A stretch of 64,000 nt of DNA, from NCBI RefSeq assembly GCF_024518675.1, contig NZ_JANIGL010000003.1:558001-622000 (forward strand), given 5' to 3'. The DNA is from Pseudoalteromonas shioyasakiensis. Its GTDB lineage: Bacteria; Pseudomonadota; Gammaproteobacteria; Enterobacterales; Alteromonadaceae. Shown here in pieces: positions 1 to 9,025 of the stretch. The first letter of the stretch is position 1. Every line of letters begins with the position of its first letter. The translations under genes and the position numbers were made by a program. The notes beneath the pieces are model-generated. The model was not told the DNA's origin. It was given only the letters and a program-made list of their open reading frames with translations, and searched no databases.

Positions 1-198
1 GGGGCCCACACCGGCGATATTTAAAAACTGAATTAAAAATGCACGAACCGGGTGAATAGGCACATAATCAACGCCTTCACTGAATCGTGTTTGCGGTGTC
101 GCGGCTTTTGGGTCCATACCCGCTTGTTTTTCTACAAATGGGCTATAAAACTTATATCCCAATATTAAAATAGTTAGACAGATAAAAAAGATTATCAT
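1..198 (-). CDS. cstA: Carbon starvation protein CstA family transporter, N-terminal part (gene runs off the left edge)
   Basis: The 66 codons present begin with a hydrophobic helix ending in GYKFYSPFVEKQ, followed by a DPKAATP segment and GVDYVPIHPVRAF. This is the characteristic start of CstA/BtsT-type transporters, inner-membrane proteins that take up peptides or pyruvate under carbon limitation. The start is the ATG at 198, about nine bases downstream of a GAGAAAC stretch. The rest of the protein (normally about 500-700 residues) lies outside the window, so CstA and BtsT subtypes cannot be separated. Confidence 0.8.
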   Translation of the reverse strand, partial: MIIFFICLTILILGYKFYSPFVEKQAGMDPKAATPQTRFSEGVDYVPIHPVRAFLIQFLNIAGVGP

Positions 199-375
199 TA
201 GCACGTTTCTCTTTTTGTATGAGTGATGTAGAGCGTGTTATCGGCCGCTCCGCCTTTCAATCCATGAATAATCGACGCACGTTAGCAGGGCTTGTGTGAA
301 TGCACAATAAGACTATGTGATAAGAATGCAAATTACATAGGTACAAACCATTGTAGGGATTAAAAAATAGGCAAT

Positions 376-405
376 AAAAAAGCGGTTTTAAAAAACCGCT
401 TTCAA
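376..405. terminator. Rho-independent terminator after the polyol cluster
   Basis: The arms AAAGCGGTTTT (379-389) and AAAACCGCTTT (392-402) pair perfectly. Read on the minus strand the hairpin is followed by a run of T. It lies just downstream of the fructokinase stop and closes the minus-strand mannitol cluster. Confidence 0.8.
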
Positions 406-419
406 AAATAGCATTTGGA

Positions 420-1337
420 TCAAGCTGGATCCATAAACTCATTGATTTGTTGGTGACTCAATAATGGCGTAGCACCGTGACTTTCGGCCACCATAGCCCC
501 CACGGCGCAGGCAAAATCTACACTGTATTGAGGGTTATCATTACTACAAAGCTGATATATCAGGGCTCCTAAAAACGAATCCCCCGCCCCTACTGTATCC
601 ACAACGCTGATCAAGTACCCTGAGTTGTAATAATTAACACCTTTAATGGTCAGCAACGCACCGTGGCTTCCTTTTGTGACACACAAATAATCAGTGTTGG
701 TTTGCTCAGCAATAAACGCGAGGTTTTGTTCAAGTGAGTGATACTTGCATCCCATCGCTTTTGCAATTTCATAAAGCTCATCATCATTGAGTTTTATGAA
801 ATCAGCTTTGTTCATCAACTCAATTAGCGTGTTGAGTTGATAGTGTGGTGCCCGTAAATTAACATCAAATACTTTAAAGTTTGCCACTTCAAGTAATTGC
901 TGCAAAGTAGCCAACGAAGGCGCGCTGCGACCAATTAAGCTACCGAATACAAATACATCATCGCTAGCGACTTTTTTAACCAAGGTATCTGTGAGCGCGA
1001 TGTTATCCCACGCCGTGTCAGCAACAATTTCATAGCTTGCACTGCCGCTACTATCAAGGGTCACTTCAACGGTACTCGTTGGCTTATCGTTATTTAGAGC
1101 AATGTAATCACAGCTCACTCCTCTTGCGGCTATTTCGCCTAGTAACTCTTTTCCAAGCGCATCATGGCCAACGGCACTAATCATGTCGGCTTTAATGCCC
1201 AAAGAGTTTATTCGTACACACATATTTAATGGCGCACCACCTAAACGTTTACCTGAATCAAAACAATCCCATAACACTTCGCCAAAGCAACTAATTGTTA
1301 ATTCACTCGCCACTTTTTGATTTATTAATACGCTCAT
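420..1337 (-). CDS. PfkB-family carbohydrate kinase, probable fructokinase
   Basis: This is a 305-residue cytoplasmic sugar kinase of the ribokinase/PfkB family. It has the first family signature at residues 33-38 (GGAPLN) and the second at 247-254 (DTVGAGDS), where D253 is the expected catalytic base. The length matches fructokinases. It starts two bases after the mannitol dehydrogenase stop and is clearly co-transcribed, so the likely substrate is fructose, the product of mannitol oxidation, giving fructose-6-phosphate. The substrate is inferred from context. A terminator follows directly. Confidence 0.85.
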   Translation of the reverse strand: MSVLINQKVASELTISCFGEVLWDCFDSGKRLGGAPLNMCVRINSLGIKADMISAVGHDALGKELLGEIAARGVSCDYIALNNDKPTSTVEVTLDSSGSASYEIVADTAWDNIALTDTLVKKVASDDVFVFGSLIGRSAPSLATLQQLLEVANFKVFDVNLRAPHYQLNTLIELMNKADFIKLNDDELYEIAKAMGCKYHSLEQNLAFIAEQTNTDYLCVTKGSHGALLTIKGVNYYNSGYLISVVDTVGAGDSFLGALIYQLCSNDNPQYSVDFACAVGAMVAESHGATPLLSHQQINEFMDPA

Positions 1338-1339
1338 TT

Positions 1340-2863
1340 TTACTTGCTCTTGTTAACTAAAGTCGCAGCCATAACATCTTTTATTTGGCTGTTCGGGGCA
1401 TAGATAGCAGCAATAGCACGGGTATATTGACTGATAAACTCATCATTATTGGCTAACTCACCAAAAATACTACCCTGTTCGATAAACGACGTCGGTGTCG
1501 TCGTCGTTAGTTTAGCTGCAACACTTAACTCGTGTGCCATCGCATCATGAATATCAATTGTGTTACCTTGTTGGTTCACGCCTCTATCACTATATAAGCA
1601 CCAACTTGCAATCACTAGGGCTGCCAATGCTATATCACGACCTTGAGCAAGGTTGTCGCTAATGGTTGCAATCAAAAATTTGGGTAATTTCGCTGAGCTC
1701 TCAGAGCAAATTCGCGCTAAACTATCTTTAATATTCGGGTTTGCAAAGCGTTCTATCAACGTATCTTTATAACCGTCCAGATCAATGCCTGGGAGTTCGT
1801 CTAATAGTGGTGTGACTTCTAAATCCATAAATGCACGAAGGTATTGAGCAAATAAAGGATCTGATACAGTTTCATCTATGGTGCTGTAACCATGTAGTTC
1901 GCCTAATAAACCAAGTACTGAGTGGCCTGCATTTAATAAGCGAATTTTCATTTTTTCATACGGCGTTACATCGCCAACAAACTGCGCACCAACGGTATCC
2001 CAGTTTGGCCGACCATTACTAAATGTATCTTCAATAACCCACTGAGTAAAAGACTCGCACGTGATTGGCCAACCGTCAGTTACGCCGTAAGCTTGGCTCA
2101 CATAATCAATATCAGATTGTTTTGAAATGGGTGTAATACGGTCAACCATCGCATTAGGAAATGCAACATGTTGCTCAATCCAATGCGCTAATTCACTATC
2201 TTGTTTTTGTACAAAAGCTAGTAACATTTTGCGCGTAACATGGCCATTATGCTGAATGTTATCGCACGATTGCACTGTAAATGCAGCTAAGCCCTGCTCT
2301 TTACGCTGCTTAAGCGCTGCACTGATGTAGCCAAATGCAGTTATAGGCTGCAATGGGTTTGCAATATCATGAATAATATCAGGGTTGGAATAATCAAATT
2401 CGCCGGTAGCTGGGTGTAAGTTATAACCCCCTTCCGTGATGGTCAACGAGACAATTTTTGTATCCGGGTGAGCCATTTTATCGATAACCGCTTGTTTGTT
2501 TTCTGGTGCAAACAAAAACTCAACCATGGAGCCGATCACTTTATTATCAACTTGGCCATTTGGGTGGCGAACAGTCAAAGTGTAAAGGTTATCTTGCTTT
2601 GCAAGAACATCACGCAAACCACGGTTTGCCTCTAATAAGCCAACACCACAAATTCCCCACTGTTCATTACCTGGGGTTTTCAGTAATTCATTAATATAGG
2701 CGGCTTGGTGGGCACGGTGAAAACCTCCCACACCAATATGTACAATCCCTGATTTTACTTTGCTACGGTCGTAAGTAGGAACATCAACAGTATTGCCCAG
2801 TGTTGCAATGCTGTGCTGATTTAGCTCTTGAACTTGAGCTTGTGTGTGTTGTAATTGAGTCAT
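1340..2863 (-). CDS. Mannitol 2-dehydrogenase (mannitol/fructuronate dehydrogenase family)
   Basis: This 507-residue polyol dehydrogenase has an N-terminal dinucleotide-binding motif GVGGFHRAHQA (about residues 44-54) and a mid-protein segment K-x-RLLNAGHS that carries the family's catalytic lysine and histidine. Length and motifs fit the long-chain mannitol 2-dehydrogenase/fructuronate reductase/altronate oxidoreductase family. The tightly linked fructokinase downstream and transporter upstream favour D-mannitol to D-fructose with NAD, but another polyol such as arabinitol or sorbitol cannot be excluded from sequence alone. Confidence 0.85.
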   Translation of the reverse strand: MTQLQHTQAQVQELNQHSIATLGNTVDVPTYDRSKVKSGIVHIGVGGFHRAHQAAYINELLKTPGNEQWGICGVGLLEANRGLRDVLAKQDNLYTLTVRHPNGQVDNKVIGSMVEFLFAPENKQAVIDKMAHPDTKIVSLTITEGGYNLHPATGEFDYSNPDIIHDIANPLQPITAFGYISAALKQRKEQGLAAFTVQSCDNIQHNGHVTRKMLLAFVQKQDSELAHWIEQHVAFPNAMVDRITPISKQSDIDYVSQAYGVTDGWPITCESFTQWVIEDTFSNGRPNWDTVGAQFVGDVTPYEKMKIRLLNAGHSVLGLLGELHGYSTIDETVSDPLFAQYLRAFMDLEVTPLLDELPGIDLDGYKDTLIERFANPNIKDSLARICSESSAKLPKFLIATISDNLAQGRDIALAALVIASWCLYSDRGVNQQGNTIDIHDAMAHELSVAAKLTTTTPTSFIEQGSIFGELANNDEFISQYTRAIAAIYAPNSQIKDVMAATLVNKSK

Positions 2864-2885
2864 ATCGTTGCCTTACTAAACAGAT

Positions 2886-4607
2886 TTACGATGGGGTATT
2901 TAAAGCTTTATGGCGTTTTAAAGACCAATAAGCAGTAGCAAAATAAAGGAGCGTACAAATAAAGCACACTATTTCAAAAAGTGACTTGTTATCTTTATAT
3001 ATGCTCATAGTGTCGCTAAAAAACATCACTTGGCTGGCAAAAATAACAATTGTGATTAAAGATAACGTTGATATCGCATTTAATATTTTTGTAAAAACCG
3101 ATGTATCTATTACAGCGGGCGACAATGATTTAACAGCCTCTTGTTGATAAGCTTTTATGGCTTTTAATTCTGCTGCATCGGCAATAATGGCCTCACTATA
3201 ATCTTCATTCGCGCCGTATTGTTTAGCTAAAATGGTATAAACAACAATAGTGAAGAACCACGTTGGAATGAATAAGTAATAAAACGACATCACATCGAGT
3301 GCATTTAAACCAAAACCAAATACCAAAGCTGCAGCCCACGCGCCAATAGCAGGCACACTGCGGGTTATGTTTTTATATTTCGCCCAGTAACGAGTTAAGC
3401 CAATTTTAGGAAACAACACGTGCTCAGCAAACACAATACCGCCCACAGGCACTACGATTAAGCCCGCATAGGTTAATAGCGGTAACATCTGCGAAAATAC
3501 AAAAGGAAAACACGCAATAATAACAGTGACCACGCCTACAATCGCGGTGGTACGTTCACGTGAATGGTTAGTAAAAATAGATTGAGCAGCTAAACCAGCG
3601 CGGTAAAGGTTAGCATTAGCCGTCGTCCAGCCTGCAATGATGATAATTACAAATCCAGTCCACCCAAGCGCATGATAAGCAACATCGCCCGGATCAAGGG
3701 CTGAAATAGTTGTTTTAAGTAACACCGCCGCCCCTGCACCCATGATACCGGCTGAGATCCATGCTAAATAGTGACCAAAAAACATACCCACGCCAGAAAA
3801 CAAACCATAGCTTTTACGTTTCGCAAATCTAAAAATGGCCATATCTATTAAACCAAAGTGAGTAATAGAATTTGCAGCCCATGCAAAGCCGATGACCTCA
3901 AATAACCCGATGCCTTTTTCACCCTCGGCATTGGTGCCGGTCCATATAGAGGCATCGCCTATGGTAATGAAATCGCCTAATCCTGTTAGCGAAGTAGACC
4001 CTAATACATGGTTTGATAACTCAGGGAAAAGTGCAAACGAGCCACCAATAAAAATGACAAACAACCAAGGAGCACATAGCTTTGAAAAGTCAGCCACAGT
4101 AGAAAAACCATACATAGCAACAAACACTACGATGGAACCAACAGCCAGTACAATCGCGACAAACCAAAAGCTATTGGGATACCAGTTCAGTTGCGCGGGT
4201 ATATCAAATAAAAACCTAACCGCAGTGGAGGAGACAGTGATCATCGCCGCCGAAATAACACTAAATATCACCACATTTGCCCAATTATAGAGCTTGGTCA
4301 TTGAGTTGCCTGCAATTTTATTTAGGTAGTTATATAAACTTAACCGAGTTTCTACTGCAATTGGCGCTGTCAGTAACCACCATGAACACATGGCAAGTAA
4401 ATTACCAATCAATAGACCGAGTAAAATATCAATCGTTGAGGCGCCAAGTGCCACAAATGTTGCACCAATTACAAACTCAGTTGCTGCAACATGCTCACCG
4501 GCATATAACCCAGCAAAGTGCTTCCAACCGTGTAGCTTATGTTGAGCAACGGGTAGCTGCTCTTCATTCACTTCACTTAAATTAGGTGTGTTTTGATGTG
4601 TTGTCAT
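2886..4607 (-). CDS. NCS1-type (purine-cytosine permease family) transporter in the polyol cluster
   Basis: This is a polytopic membrane protein of 573 residues with about twelve hydrophobic segments. A conserved N-terminal block (HGWKHFAGLYAGEHVAATEF) leads into the first helices. It resembles NCS1/cytosine-permease-like carriers, not the ABC, PTS or MFS carriers common for mannitol. The ATG at 4607 is preferred over the upstream GTG because AGGAAG lies six bases before it. The position between the regulator and mannitol dehydrogenase suggests it imports the polyol, but the family is better known for nucleobases and hydantoins, so the substrate is open. Confidence 0.7.
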   Translation of the reverse strand: MTTHQNTPNLSEVNEEQLPVAQHKLHGWKHFAGLYAGEHVAATEFVIGATFVALGASTIDILLGLLIGNLLAMCSWWLLTAPIAVETRLSLYNYLNKIAGNSMTKLYNWANVVIFSVISAAMITVSSTAVRFLFDIPAQLNWYPNSFWFVAIVLAVGSIVVFVAMYGFSTVADFSKLCAPWLFVIFIGGSFALFPELSNHVLGSTSLTGLGDFITIGDASIWTGTNAEGEKGIGLFEVIGFAWAANSITHFGLIDMAIFRFAKRKSYGLFSGVGMFFGHYLAWISAGIMGAGAAVLLKTTISALDPGDVAYHALGWTGFVIIIIAGWTTANANLYRAGLAAQSIFTNHSRERTTAIVGVVTVIIACFPFVFSQMLPLLTYAGLIVVPVGGIVFAEHVLFPKIGLTRYWAKYKNITRSVPAIGAWAAALVFGFGLNALDVMSFYYLFIPTWFFTIVVYTILAKQYGANEDYSEAIIADAAELKAIKAYQQEAVKSLSPAVIDTSVFTKILNAISTLSLITIVIFASQVMFFSDTMSIYKDNKSLFEIVCFICTLLYFATAYWSLKRHKALNTPS

Positions 4608-4678
4608 TATCACTTCCTGTGCCCATACAATTACTCGTACCCTTGTACGAATAACGGTTCAAGGCGTGTTATTAATTT

Positions 4679-5641
4679 TTATGAGATACGTTTAAGAATT
4701 TGCTCGGCCGTGTACTCGTTGGTGATCAACGAATTAATCAATTTGCCTTTTAGAGCGCTTGTTATTGCTGCCACTTTTTCAGGACCTGCAGCAATGCCAA
4801 ACACAGGTTTAGCTGCATTCACTTGCAGTGGTGCGCTAAGTAAGCATTCGGTCAATGTATTTTGTATAAGATCACCGTTTTCATCATAGAGCCAACTGAC
4901 CACTTCACCTGCTACGCCTGTTTGTTGAAACGATTGCAGCTGTTCGGGTTCAATAAATCCATCCATCAATAACGGTGAGTTTTGTGTCATATGACCAATG
5001 CCGACAAACGTTGCATCAGCATTAGCGGCTAAATTAAAAATACTTTTTACAGGAGCGAGGTCATGTAACAATGCTTTTTGCGCTTGTGTTTGAGCAAACA
5101 AAGGCAAAGGTAATGGGAAATGCTTTGCGTTGACTCGATTAGCCATACTAACCACAATATCAAACTTTGAAGCTGAGCCGTCTTGCATCATGTTGCCCAC
5201 AATGGAAACTAACTTATGCTGCTCACACTCCATATTGGGTAATTCATCTATACACGCTTTGAGTGAACGCCCGGTACCAAATGCCAACGTCTTCGGCTGT
5301 TTTGACTTTAAATAACGCTCTAATATTTTTGCGCCACTTTGCGCAAGGCCATAAGTTGAATTAATATCGGTTGGATCACTCGGTGCAATTTCACACTCGA
5401 CTAAATTAAATTTACTTTTAAGTTGCTCAGCCAGTTCCATACAACGTGTAATAGGATGATCTAATCGCACTTTGATTAAGCCTTCGCTGACAGCCAATGC
5501 AACCAACCGCTGTGCTGACTGACGTGAAACGTCTAGCTTTTGCGCTATCTCATCTTGAGTATTTTTTGCCACATAATAAAGCCACGCAGCACGCGCTGCG
5601 TCTTCTAATTTTTTTAGTTCAGTGTTTGATTTTTGGTTCAT
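4679..5641 (-). CDS. SorC/DeoR-type sugar-binding transcriptional regulator
   Basis: The 320 residues start with a helix-turn-helix (about residues 20-60: DEIAQKLDVSRQSAQRLV) followed by the long sugar-phosphate-binding effector domain typical of the SorC/CggR family. Its ATG overlaps the stop of the upstream HAD phosphatase gene as ATGA, so the two are translationally coupled. It most likely controls this mannitol cluster in response to a phosphorylated intermediate; repressor or activator cannot be told. Confidence 0.85.
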   Translation of the reverse strand: MNQKSNTELKKLEDAARAAWLYYVAKNTQDEIAQKLDVSRQSAQRLVALAVSEGLIKVRLDHPITRCMELAEQLKSKFNLVECEIAPSDPTDINSTYGLAQSGAKILERYLKSKQPKTLAFGTGRSLKACIDELPNMECEQHKLVSIVGNMMQDGSASKFDIVVSMANRVNAKHFPLPLPLFAQTQAQKALLHDLAPVKSIFNLAANADATFVGIGHMTQNSPLLMDGFIEPEQLQSFQQTGVAGEVVSWLYDENGDLIQNTLTECLLSAPLQVNAAKPVFGIAAGPEKVAAITSALKGKLINSLITNEYTAEQILKRIS

Positions 5642-6318
5642 AATAATGACTTGTGTGTGAGAGTTGGAAAAGCGGCAAAAAAAGACTGCCAGTGATCAAG
5701 CAATGCTACATCTGGGAAGTTAATATGCACATGATTAACACCTCGGTTTAAGTGCTGCCCGCCAAAATAATGCATTACTTGCATGCCAGCACTAAGGGCT
5801 GCTTGCACACCAGCACTGCTATCTTCAATAACTAAACAGTTTTTTGCTGAAACGTTCATTGTAGCTGCTGCATGCAAAAACAAATCAGGCGCGGGTTTAC
5901 CTAAAGCGACCTCTTCACTAGTGAAAATATTTTTAAATAACGAGTCAAAACCCACTGCATGCAAAGCTTTTTGCGTTCTTAACAAACTACTACTTGTGGC
6001 GATACAAAATGGTACGTTTAGATTTAACAATATATTTTTAATGCCTGCCGTTGGCTGTAAATGCTCAGCAAACATAGTAACTAGCGTATTTCGGTAATCA
6101 CTTTCAAATTGGCTTGGCAAGTCAACGCCAAAAGCTGATGCTATTTTTTCGCTGACAGTTTTAAAACTACAGCCTAGAAAGTGTTGCTGAACATAGTGGG
6201 TATCTATATGAATACCTAAATCACTCAGCATCTGTATCAATACACGAGCACTAATTATCTCGCTGTCGATAACAACACCATCACAATCAAAAATAATAAG
6301 TTCTACATTATCGGTCAT
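5638..6318 (-). CDS. HAD-IA family phosphatase, first gene of the polyol cluster
   Basis: This 226-residue hydrolase has HAD motif I near the N-terminus (FDCDGVVIDSE, nucleophile and acid aspartates in DCD), motif II in IATSSS, motif III lysine in GKPAPD and motif IV in IEDSSAG. The cap domain sits between motifs I and II. The ATG at 6318 is chosen because AAAGGTGG lies just upstream; an in-frame start ten codons earlier lacks a ribosome site. Context suggests a sugar- or polyol-phosphate phosphatase, perhaps removing an inhibitory hexitol phosphate, but this is inference. Confidence 0.82.
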   Translation of the reverse strand: MTDNVELIIFDCDGVVIDSEIISARVLIQMLSDLGIHIDTHYVQQHFLGCSFKTVSEKIASAFGVDLPSQFESDYRNTLVTMFAEHLQPTAGIKNILLNLNVPFCIATSSSLLRTQKALHAVGFDSLFKNIFTSEEVALGKPAPDLFLHAAATMNVSAKNCLVIEDSSAGVQAALSAGMQVMHYFGGQHLNRGVNHVHINFPDVALLDHWQSFFAAFPTLTHKSLL

Positions 6319-6670
6319 TGTGCCACCTTTTTGTGCAACTAAACGCACACCTCACCATTTTGAGCATTAGCCCAACAAGTGGGCATATTCTCTTTTAGCT
6401 GAGATAATGTCAATAAAAAGTGAATCACTATTGCACCATTATGAGCAATTCAGCGGCATTAATTATAAAAACCCGTTGTTTCAAAAGCGCTAACTGTCGC
6501 TGTTAGACTTAAGTCTAATAACTAAATAAATTCTGTTTAGTTTTTGTTTTAATCAAAAATACAAATCACACCAATCTAAACAATCAATTTTACCGAAGCA
6601 TATCGATTGCATACACTGAGCTCAGTTAAAAGCTTGCACGGCGCAAGTTGATAAATAGATGAGGTCAACG
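6319..6670. promoter_or_regulatory. Divergent regulatory region between polyol cluster and catalase
   Basis: This 352-bp gap holds no gene. It must contain the promoters of both flanking units. A perfect 16-bp palindrome TTAGACTTAAGTCTAA lies at 6503-6518, about 150 bp before the catalase start. A looser inverted repeat TTGC...GCAA (around 6432-6449) lies on the polyol side and could serve the SorC-type regulator. Neither assignment is proven. Confidence 0.45.
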
Positions 6671-8209
6671 ATGAATACTCAATTAAACAAGATGAACAAT
6701 AAATCTGCTCTAACATTAAGTGCTGTAGCGCTTGCAATGGCTCTACCTGCAAGTGCAGTAACTACGCTCACGAAAGACAACGGCGCAGCAGTTGGCGATA
6801 ACCAAAATTCAATCACTGCCGGTGAGCGCGGTAGTGTGTTACTTGAAGATGTACAATTAATTCAAAAATTACAACGTTTCGCTCGCGAACGTATTCCTGA
6901 GCGTGTAGTACATGCCCGTGGTACAGGCGCGCACGGTGTGTTTATAGCAAGTAAAGAGCTCGATGATTTAACAATCGCGGCACCATTTAGTGAAGCAGGC
7001 AAAGAAACTGAGGTGTTTGTACGTTTCTCATCGGTTATTCACTCTAAAGGTAGCCCTGAAACGCTGCGCGACCCACGTGGGTTTGCGACCAAGTTCTACA
7101 CTGACGAAGGTAACTGGGATTTAGTGGGTAACAACCTACCTGTGTTCTTTATTCGTGACGCAATTAAATTCCCAGATATGGTGCATTCACTAAAGCCATC
7201 ACCGGTTGATAATATTCAAGATCCGAATCGCTTTTTTGACTTTTTCTCATATGAACCTGGTTCAACTCACATGCTTACGTGGGTTTACAGTGACTACGGT
7301 ACACCTGCAAGCTTACGAAAAATGGACGGCTGGGGCGTACATGCTTATAAAATGATAAATAAATCAGGCGATGTTAAATACGTTAAGTTTCATTGGGTAA
7401 GTCAGCAAGGAATTGACAACTTAGACGCTAAAGAAGTGGCTAAGGTACAAAGCCAAGACTTTCAACACCTGACTCGTGACCTATACGCCGAAATTGGTAA
7501 AGGTAACTACCCTAAATGGGATCTATATATCAAAACACTTGATCCATCACAGCTTGATGATTTTGACTACAACCCGTTAGATGCAACAAAAATGTGGTTA
7601 GATGTAAAAGAAACGAAAGTAGGTACTATGACATTAAATCGTATGCCAACTAACTTCTTCCAATCAACTGAACAAGTTGCAATGGCACCGGCTAACATCA
7701 TTCCGGGTATTGAGCCATCGGAAGACCGCTTATTACAAGGGCGTGTGTTTTCATATGCGGATACACAAATGTATCGCTTAGGTGCAAACCACCAGCAACT
7801 GCCAATTAACCGCGCAAAAGTGGAGGTTGTAAATTACAACCAAGACGGCGCAATGAACTATGGCGACACCACCAGTAACGTGAACTACCAACCGAGTCAC
7901 GAAAACGTGGCTGAAAACCCTATTGCACGTAGAAGCCAAACGCAGCTAAAAGGGTATGTTCAACAAGCGGCTATCAAAAAGCAGCAGAACTTTGCTCAAG
8001 CTGGCGTGTTATATCGTGGCTTTAGTAAGCAAGAGCGTACTAACCTCATCAATAACCTAGCCGGTGATTTAGGCAAAGTACAAAACAGCGATGTGAAACA
8101 CAAAATGCTCAGCCATTTTTACAAAGCCGATAGCGACTATGGCACGCGTTTAACTAAAGCTGTAAACGGTGATATTAAAATGGTTAAACAACTGGCGGCA
8201 AAACTTTAA
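6671..8209 (+). CDS. Exported haem catalase (clade with signal peptide)
   Basis: This 512-residue monofunctional catalase degrades hydrogen peroxide. Residues 1-29 form a signal peptide ending ALPASAV, so the enzyme is likely periplasmic. Visible active-site residues are H81 (in VVHARGTGAHG), N154/N155 (GNNLPVFF) and the haem-ligand Y362 in RVFSYADTQMYRLG. The start at 6671 is preferred because GAGG lies seven bases upstream; the ATG four codons earlier has no ribosome site. It is followed after a repeat element by an ankyrin-repeat protein, a pairing known from KatB-AnkB of Pseudomonas. Confidence 0.93.
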   Translation: MNTQLNKMNNKSALTLSAVALAMALPASAVTTLTKDNGAAVGDNQNSITAGERGSVLLEDVQLIQKLQRFARERIPERVVHARGTGAHGVFIASKELDDLTIAAPFSEAGKETEVFVRFSSVIHSKGSPETLRDPRGFATKFYTDEGNWDLVGNNLPVFFIRDAIKFPDMVHSLKPSPVDNIQDPNRFFDFFSYEPGSTHMLTWVYSDYGTPASLRKMDGWGVHAYKMINKSGDVKYVKFHWVSQQGIDNLDAKEVAKVQSQDFQHLTRDLYAEIGKGNYPKWDLYIKTLDPSQLDDFDYNPLDATKMWLDVKETKVGTMTLNRMPTNFFQSTEQVAMAPANIIPGIEPSEDRLLQGRVFSYADTQMYRLGANHQQLPINRAKVEVVNYNQDGAMNYGDTTSNVNYQPSHENVAENPIARRSQTQLKGYVQQAAIKKQQNFAQAGVLYRGFSKQERTNLINNLAGDLGKVQNSDVKHKMLSHFYKADSDYGTRLTKAVNGDIKMVKQLAAKL

Positions 8210-8240
8210 TTATTAAAGTAATTTAACTCCCAACCTTGAC

Positions 8241-8526
8241 GAGGAAACTGAGGGTCTGTTGACCTTTTAAGATTAAGTTTGCAGCAGTCTGTTTGGTATT
8301 TAGGCAAGGCAGCGCCTATGTAGTGTGGCTATTCCCCATAAATAGGCGATAACGCAGCATCAATGCCAAACAGGCGCTGCCCTTTGGGTTCTGCCTCGGG
8401 GCGATTTACTCTTTGTTGCTCGGTTTTTACTTAGCCCACTAGGTTACAAACCTCGCGCCGCGATTAAATCGCCCCGAGTTTGAACAAATTTCAATCTACA
8501 AGGGTCAGCAGACCCTGACCTTCCTC
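8241..8526. repeat. MITE-like palindromic intergenic element (about 286 bp)
   Basis: The ends are related inverted repeats. The left end (8241-8267) begins GAGGAA and contains AGGGTCTGTTGACC; the reverse complement of the right end (8500-8526) begins GAGGAA and contains AGGGTCTGCTGACC. Inside are two further inverted repeats: CTCGGGGCGATTT (8396-8408) with AAATCGCCCCGAG about 55 bp later, and CTGTTTGGTATT with AATGCCAAACAG around a GCGTTAT/CCTTGCC core. It contains no ORF, separates catalase from the ankyrin gene, and looks like a dispersed non-autonomous element. Confidence 0.65.
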
Positions 8527-8545
8527 TTTTTTTAAGGATTCACTT

Positions 8546-9025
8546 ATGCGTAATTTTCTCATTATTCTTGCCACTGTGTTAAGTTTTAGCTCTGTTGCAA
8601 ATGAACCAACAGACACTGACACGCAATCACAATACGACAACTTACTTGCCTACTATTTTGCAGCAGCACGTACCGGCGACGAACAAGTGATTGAGCAATT
8701 TGTGACTGCCGGGATTCCAATAGATAGCTACAACAACAAAGGTTATACCGCCTTAATGATTGCAACCTACCACGGTCACAAAAACACGGTAAATTCATTA
8801 TTAAGTTTAGGTGCCAATGCGTGTCTAGAAGACAACCGCGGTAACACAGCACTCATGGCGGCTATTTTTAGAGGCGAATTTAGTATAGCTAAAACCCTAG
8901 TAAGCCTAGATTGCGACACCGAGCATGCAAACAAGGCAGGACAAACAGCCGAGCAATTTGCACAAACATTTGGTCAAGATAAAGTGCTCGCGTTACTAGA
9001 TTCAATGAAATTATCATCTAAATAG
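8546..9025 (+). CDS. Exported ankyrin-repeat protein (AnkB-like)
   Basis: The 159 residues begin with a signal peptide (about residues 1-18, ending SSVAN). Three to four ankyrin repeats follow, recognisable by GYTALMIATYHGH and GNTALMAAIFRGE. In Pseudomonas a periplasmic ankyrin protein next to KatB is needed for full catalase activity, and the same role is plausible here. The last eight bases overlap the end of the convergent hydrolase gene. Confidence 0.85.
   Translation: MRNFLIILATVLSFSSVANEPTDTDTQSQYDNLLAYYFAAARTGDEQVIEQFVTAGIPIDSYNNKGYTALMIATYHGHKNTVNSLLSLGANACLEDNRGNTALMAAIFRGEFSIAKTLVSLDCDTEHANKAGQTAEQFAQTFGQDKVLALLDSMKLSSK

Noticed and set aside
257-442. Minus-strand ORF of 61 codons before the terminator
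   Set aside because: It spans the terminator and the end of the fructokinase gene, lacks a ribosome site and resembles nothing.
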